Shown here in pieces: positions 59,967 through 64,000 of a stretch of DNA of 64,000 bases; positions within the stretch are counted from its first letter, which is position 1, and every line of letters starts with the position of its first letter. The notes below the pieces were generated by a model, which was not told the origin of the DNA, ran no database searches, and saw only the letters and a program-made list of their open reading frames with translations. Source of the stretch: Pedobacter sp. JY14-1 (lineage in GTDB: Bacteria > Bacteroidota > Bacteroidia > Sphingobacteriales > Sphingobacteriaceae); assembly GCF_029269825.1 (NCBI RefSeq), contig NZ_JARJHU010000005.1, forward strand, positions 310,001 through 374,000. The letters are read 5' to 3'. A program made the translations under genes and the position numbers.

Positions 59967-62774
59967 CTACCTAATCAAGAAGATATAGCCAGACAAACGT
60001 TTCCGGTTGTCGAGTTCAATGACATAGTAATACGTTCCCGTGGGCAGGGCCTTGCCATTATGAGTTCCATCCCAGGGTTTGGGATATGCCAAACTTTTGA
60101 ATATCAGCTGACCAGTGCGGTTATAAATTGTCAATTTACTGTATCTATAGGAGTCTAATCCGGAAATTAACAACTTATCATTGATGCCATCTCCGTTGGG
60201 AGTAAATGCGTTGGGGACCATTAATTTCTCTTGAACAAAAATCGATACCTCATCAGTCACTGTGAAACATCCATTTGGCGATTTTACGGTAAGCCGGTAG
60301 GTAACGTCTTCTGTAGGACTTGCGGTAGGACGGGCAAGAGAGGGGTCATCCAGATAAGTTGCGGGTGTCCAGGTGTAAGTAGCACCTTCTACATCGCTAA
60401 TCTGGGCACCTAGCATTATTTTATCGCCCTTCATTATTGCCGTGTCAACGCCGGCGTTCAATATGGGCTTATCTATTACCACTACCTTGACAGATAACAC
60501 AGCACTGCAGGAACCATTAAAAACCGTCACCCTATAGCTCGTGCTTGCAGTTGGTTTAGCGGTTGGCGATGCTATATCTGTTGCAGAGAGACCCGCTGCG
60601 GGCGACCAGGAGTACTGAGTGCCGCCAGTAGCAGTTAAGGTTACACTATTGCCTATGCAAACAGTTTGTTCGGCCGATACTGTCGGTATAGGTGTAGCAT
60701 TAATCATCATTTTAACGATGTTACTTGGGGTACCCATGTTGCAGGGCGCGCTTGTAATCAGCCGACGAAAATAGGTAGTGACAGTAAGAGGCGGTGGGTC
60801 ATATTCAATCGAAGTGGCACCACCAATATTTATAAAATTAACACTATCCGTTGACTGCTGCCACTGGTAATCCACATGGCCCGTGGCTTTCACTGGCGAA
60901 CCGCGAATGATCCCGGGATCACCAGAATTGCAAAAATTCAACATAGATGGGGCTGTGATGGTATTTTTCGATGCGGCTGTCAAAAGGGTTAATGTAATTA
61001 CATTACTGGCGTTCAGCGCCGCACACTCCGATGTGATGATCTTGCGGCGGTAATAGGTTGTCGCAGATAATACCGTCGGCTGAAAATCTTTTGAAACCGC
61101 GCCTGCAATATCTTTGAAGGTCATGTTATCCAATGATTGCTGCCATTGGTAAGTGTAATTACTTCCGACGGGAACGCTACCGATAATAACTCCCGGATCA
61201 GTGTCCGGGCAAATTTCCGATACTGCGGGCGCGGTAGCCGTGTTGTTAGCAATCGGTATTTCATTTGTAGGGGAATACCGTATGATAAACATATCTCTCA
61301 GCCCGCGGAATGGGGGATTAACATTATTGGCTGTCATGCTATTCACACCGCATCCTGTACCGTTAAAATTAACGGTAGTAATAAACGCACCGGTTACCAC
61401 TATTTCATCGCTGACATTTACTGTTACATCCTGGACACCAACTTGCGATAATTTATTAACGTAGTTAAGGTTAATTGAAGTACCAGTGCCACCGGCAAGG
61501 TCGGGTATGCGAAATGCCCATTTGTAGTTGCCGTTCTCATCATACTTGGCTAAAAACATATTAACGGACTCATTAGCATTACGTTCGGCTAGGGAGGAAG
61601 AATGATCGAAATCGACATTTCCAAAAAAATTGCCAGTGAGGTATAAACTGTTATCCGGTCCGGTTGTCATTCCGGTATTAAGCACAGTAGCATTTGTACC
61701 ATTTATACTTTTATGATACAACAAATTTCCGGCTGATGAATATTTTGCAATAAACATATCCTGCGTTCCTTTAACGACCAGGGTTGGGGCCACGCCAAAA
61801 TCTACTTGAGAAGAAAACGAACCATTTATATAAATGTTGTCCTGACTATCTAATGCCAGCTTAACATTGTTCTTGTTCGCATTCACATTAATGGTCTTGA
61901 TCCATTGTAAAATGCCTGCTGGTGAATATTTGGCAATAAACAAAGTATGGTTGGCATTAACATTGACGGGTGTGCCTAATGGATTGTAATTAACCATACC
62001 ATCGGTGTAGCCAGCAACAATAATGTCGTTTTTACTATCAACCAATGTCTCTATCGCTGAATTATTGGATAAACCTGTTGAGCCGAGGTTAAATTTCCAA
62101 ATCACATTACCATCGGGATCATATTTTACCACCAAACCATCATAGGTTCCTTTTGCGGTAACCACACCTTCTACGTCAGGTGATCCTCCAAACCTAAATG
62201 CAGCGATCAAATTTCCGGCGTCATCGCTGGACACTTTATGCCCTGTTTGTGCATCCTCATATATCAGCACTCTGTCCGGGTCTATTGGAATATTTTTGCT
62301 GCCGCTTTCGACTAATTTCTCCCACAACACGTTTCCATCGTTGTCAAGATGCAAAATAAAAGCATCTGAATAACCGTTTGCATTGTTGTGCGGAACCTTA
62401 GGGGGTCTCTCTCCAATCACGGTGATGTTGCCGTTACGGTCAAGGTCAAGCCAATTTCCGGTGCCACTAAATGACTTTGCCCAAACAAGAGTACCTGCCG
62501 CGCTATATTTAGCAACAAACCCGCTGGCAATTACTCCGAGGGTAAATATATCTGGAGAAGGGTCGAAATCAACGTTATTTGTTTTAGCGCTGAAACCGCC
62601 AATGACGTAACTATTGCCCTGACTATCCAGTTTTACAACAGAACCATAAGCGTTAGCTTCCTCACCCCCAACATTTAGCATCAAACTCGGCGCCACAGGG
62701 ATCTTTTGCCCAAATCCGCAGAGAGGTAGTGCACCAAGCAAAACAATAACACAAAATAATCTACTGAGAATCAT
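59967..62774 (-). CDS. T9SS type-B surface protein with SBBP-type propeller repeats
   Basis: 935 residues with signal peptide (LFCVIVLLGALPLCGFGQ). The N-terminal half has repeated blades of the form DSQGNSYVIGGFSAKT and FIAKYSPAGNLLYHKSI (SBBP/beta-propeller type, about 40-500). The middle has Ig-like domains with TTYYRRKIIT and SVTLTATGGTQYSWSPAAGL. The last 85 residues are the gliding-motility-associated C-terminal domain (VPNAFTPNGDGINDKLLISG), the type-B signal of the type IX system. Surface-exposed or released. No PorP/SprF gene is beside it, unlike the cargo at 20481. Confidence 0.92.
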   Translation of the reverse strand: MILSRLFCVIVLLGALPLCGFGQKIPVAPSLMLNVGGEEANAYGSVVKLDSQGNSYVIGGFSAKTNNVDFDPSPDIFTLGVIASGFVAKYSAAGTLVWAKSFSGTGNWLDLDRNGNITVIGERPPKVPHNNANGYSDAFILHLDNDGNVLWEKLVESGSKNIPIDPDRVLIYEDAQTGHKVSSDDAGNLIAAFRFGGSPDVEGVVTAKGTYDGLVVKYDPDGNVIWKFNLGSTGLSNNSAIETLVDSKNDIIVAGYTDGMVNYNPLGTPVNVNANHTLFIAKYSPAGILQWIKTINVNANKNNVKLALDSQDNIYINGSFSSQVDFGVAPTLVVKGTQDMFIAKYSSAGNLLYHKSINGTNATVLNTGMTTGPDNSLYLTGNFFGNVDFDHSSSLAERNANESVNMFLAKYDENGNYKWAFRIPDLAGGTGTSINLNYVNKLSQVGVQDVTVNVSDEIVVTGAFITTVNFNGTGCGVNSMTANNVNPPFRGLRDMFIIRYSPTNEIPIANNTATAPAVSEICPDTDPGVIIGSVPVGSNYTYQWQQSLDNMTFKDIAGAVSKDFQPTVLSATTYYRRKIITSECAALNASNVITLTLLTAASKNTITAPSMLNFCNSGDPGIIRGSPVKATGHVDYQWQQSTDSVNFINIGGATSIEYDPPPLTVTTYFRRLITSAPCNMGTPSNIVKMMINATPIPTVSAEQTVCIGNSVTLTATGGTQYSWSPAAGLSATDIASPTAKPTASTSYRVTVFNGSCSAVLSVKVVVIDKPILNAGVDTAIMKGDKIMLGAQISDVEGATYTWTPATYLDDPSLARPTASPTEDVTYRLTVKSPNGCFTVTDEVSIFVQEKLMVPNAFTPNGDGINDKLLISGLDSYRYSKLTIYNRTGQLIFKSLAYPKPWDGTHNGKALPTGTYYYVIELDNRKRLSGYIFLIR

Positions 62775-62861
62775 TGACTTGTAATCTTCAAGTTAAAAAG
62801 ACTATTTCATTTTTCCTATCTTTAGTTAAACAAGTTTTGCTGACATCTAAATTGCTCTTCT

Positions 62862-63401
62862 ATGTCAAAAAAGATTTACCTGTTCATCGTCGCTTTCTGC
62901 CTGCTGAATTCATCTATTGCCAGGCAGGCCAAATCGGACAAAATCACAAGCGAGAGGATCGCGGCCGAGAAACTCGTTTCAACGGTCAATCCCAGCGACA
63001 CATTGCTCGAAATCCTGACCAGGCGCATACGCAATTTCACTTTTCTGCAACAAACAATGAATTATGCACCGCTCAGTTATGCCAGTCCCCCGTTTTGTGA
63101 GCTCGGCAGTCCAAAAGATGGTTATATCTTATCCGCGGACATTCAGCCTAACTTTGTCATTGGCGGGAAAAGGTGGTCGGTTCCAGTCCATTTGACAGCC
63201 AGGTATAAAGTCCGGATATTTCGTGACGATGAACAGGCGGGGGACCGTTCATTGCCAGTCAGGACGCCGAGCTTTATGCCAGGGTTCACCGCCTTCTATC
63301 CTCTTCAAAGGTATTTGCAATATCTACTATCAGCAAAGCTACAGCTTTGTAAGGATAGGTGTTGCGCTGGGATTTTTTGTCGCACCAGGCATGATCGGTA
63401 A
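62862..63401 (+). pseudogene. Exported hypothetical protein, probably frame-disrupted near its 3' end
   Basis: 179 residues as read. Signal peptide (IYLFIVAFCLLNSSIARQ), then a mature part with APPFCELGSPKDGYIL-like and NFVIGGKRWSVPVHLTARYK strands that suggest an outer-membrane protein. After FMPGFTAFYPL (about residue 145) the frame becomes Cys/Arg-rich and unlike a membrane protein (LQLCKDRCCAGIFCRTRHDR). The +1 frame at the same place gives hydrophobic SFVRIGVALGFFVAPGMIG, so a frameshift near 63300, or a truncation, is likely. Family not recognised. Confidence 0.5.
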
Positions 63402-63482
63402 CAAGTAGCATGACAACGTTCTTGCCCGGAAACTGGTCATAAAACTTCAGGTAAGTACCCCGGAATAAACAATAACAAATAG

Positions 63483-64000
63483 ATGAATACCCAAACCAAA
63501 CTCCATCAACTGATCATTTATTTCACGCTCGCGTACCTTATTAGCTGGATTATCTGGTTCCCCCTTTACAGCCCGGCCTTTGGCGTAAATGGCTTGCCCG
63601 TGCTGCCGCTTCATCATGGCATCGGTGGTCTCGGCCCGATGATCGCATCCTTGATCTGCACCCGGGTGTTTGAAGGTGAACAGGGACTAAAAATCCTTGT
63701 TCGGCAAATGGGGAAATTCAAGCCAATGCTTTACGTCGCCATTGCTTTGCTCGCTCCTTTCCTGCTTGCAGGGATCGCAGCTGTTATCAATCAGCTGCTG
63801 AATCATCACCCGGTTGAGTTGCCAGGGCTTTTTGTTGCCAAGGAATTTCCGGAGTTTAATTTTATTGGGTTTCTGCTCTACAACCTACTGTTTTTCGGGT
63901 TCGGTGAAGAAGTAGGCTGGCGAGGTTTTGCGTTGCCACGTTTGCAAGCCCGGTATAACGCTTTGTGGTCAAGTCTCGTCCTCACGTTTTTCTGGGCTTT
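63483..64000 (+). CDS. CPBP-family intramembrane metalloprotease (3' end missing)
   Basis: Opens at ATG 63483 (MNTQTKLHQLIIYFTLAYLI) and stays open to the window edge, about 172 codons. Hydrophobic segments at about 10-30, 80-105 and 130-145, then the CPBP/CAAX signature GFGEEVGWRGFALPRL with the Glu-Glu and Arg near residue 144. Family members cleave or process membrane-bound substrates; in bacteria many are linked to bacteriocin immunity, but the substrate here is unknown. The second half lies past the right edge. Confidence 0.88.
   Translation, partial: MNTQTKLHQLIIYFTLAYLISWIIWFPLYSPAFGVNGLPVLPLHHGIGGLGPMIASLICTRVFEGEQGLKILVRQMGKFKPMLYVAIALLAPFLLAGIAAVINQLLNHHPVELPGLFVAKEFPEFNFIGFLLYNLLFFGFGEEVGWRGFALPRLQARYNALWSSLVLTFFWA

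Noticed and set aside
1-64000. CRISPR arrays, tRNA or rRNA genes, complete insertion sequences, prophage or integron
   Set aside because: I saw no spaced direct repeats, no tRNA-like cloverleaf, no transposase or integrase frame, and no attC-like sites.

Overview
The window looks like chromosome from a Gram-negative Bacteroidota, most likely Sphingobacteriaceae (Pedobacter-like). Reasons: two secreted giants with the gliding-motility-associated C-terminal domain (type IX secretion, type B), a PorP/SprF-family protein, MG2/TonB-plug hybrid and DUF4382 lipoproteins, several TlpA/DUF4369-type thioredoxins, many AraC regulators, and promoters of the Bacteroidota form (TAnnTTTG at -7, sometimes TTTG/TTG about 20 bp upstream). 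Genus assignment is inference. I found no tRNA, rRNA, CRISPR array, complete insertion sequence or integrase.

Layout. 1-2.6 kb: housekeeping genes (mtaB, cut by the left edge; ubiX-like; a CheY-like receiver) plus a candidate small RNA. 2.8-19.2 kb: a uronate/pectin and lactate block: AraC regulator, kduD - DUF4861 - kduI, divergent lutABC, uxuA-uxaC, an MG2/plug protein, a GH127-type hydrolase, an Lrp-type regulator and a GH29 fucosidase. The Kdu enzymes and UxaC/UxuA converge on 2-keto-3-deoxygluconate; the glycosidases could strip neutral sugars from pectic or host glycans. uxuB, kdgK and kdgA are not in the window. 19.3-26.1 kb: PNPOx-fold protein, RNase HI, and a 1560-residue T9SS type-B surface protein followed by its PorP/SprF partner. 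26.1-30.7 kb: an envelope module made of a His/Gly-rich secreted protein and DUF4382 lipoprotein on one strand and, divergently, a small basic exported protein, a putative beta-barrel and a complete two-component system.

30.8-47.4 kb is a patchwork of short regulatory and stress genes: histidine kinase, lipoproteins, GNAT enzymes, HPF, SDRs with HxlR partners, AraC regulators, a DHFR-family protein, a pyrophosphatase with an extra C-terminal domain, DUF4242, an S41 protease, a long Arr-type ADP-ribosyltransferase, DUF3606 and a hydrolase. It also holds an NTF2-like gene with an internal stop and an AraC remnant. 47.5-51.7 kb is a two-gene translesion cassette (dinB-dnaE2) whose predicted promoter contains an inverted repeat. 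51.7-64 kb contains a GNAT, three TlpA-like thioredoxin proteins, an AraC/FAD-monooxygenase pair, a second T9SS type-B protein, a probably broken gene and a CPBP-family membrane protease cut by the right edge.

The points I would look at first are the promoter-embedded palindromes before the 27.6 kb envelope/two-component operon and before dinB, the group of genes whose -7 boxes lie only 3-4 nt from the start codon (leaderless mRNAs), the two domain fusions (pyrophosphatase and Arr), the nonsense-interrupted NTF2-like gene, and the small-RNA candidate upstream of ubiX.
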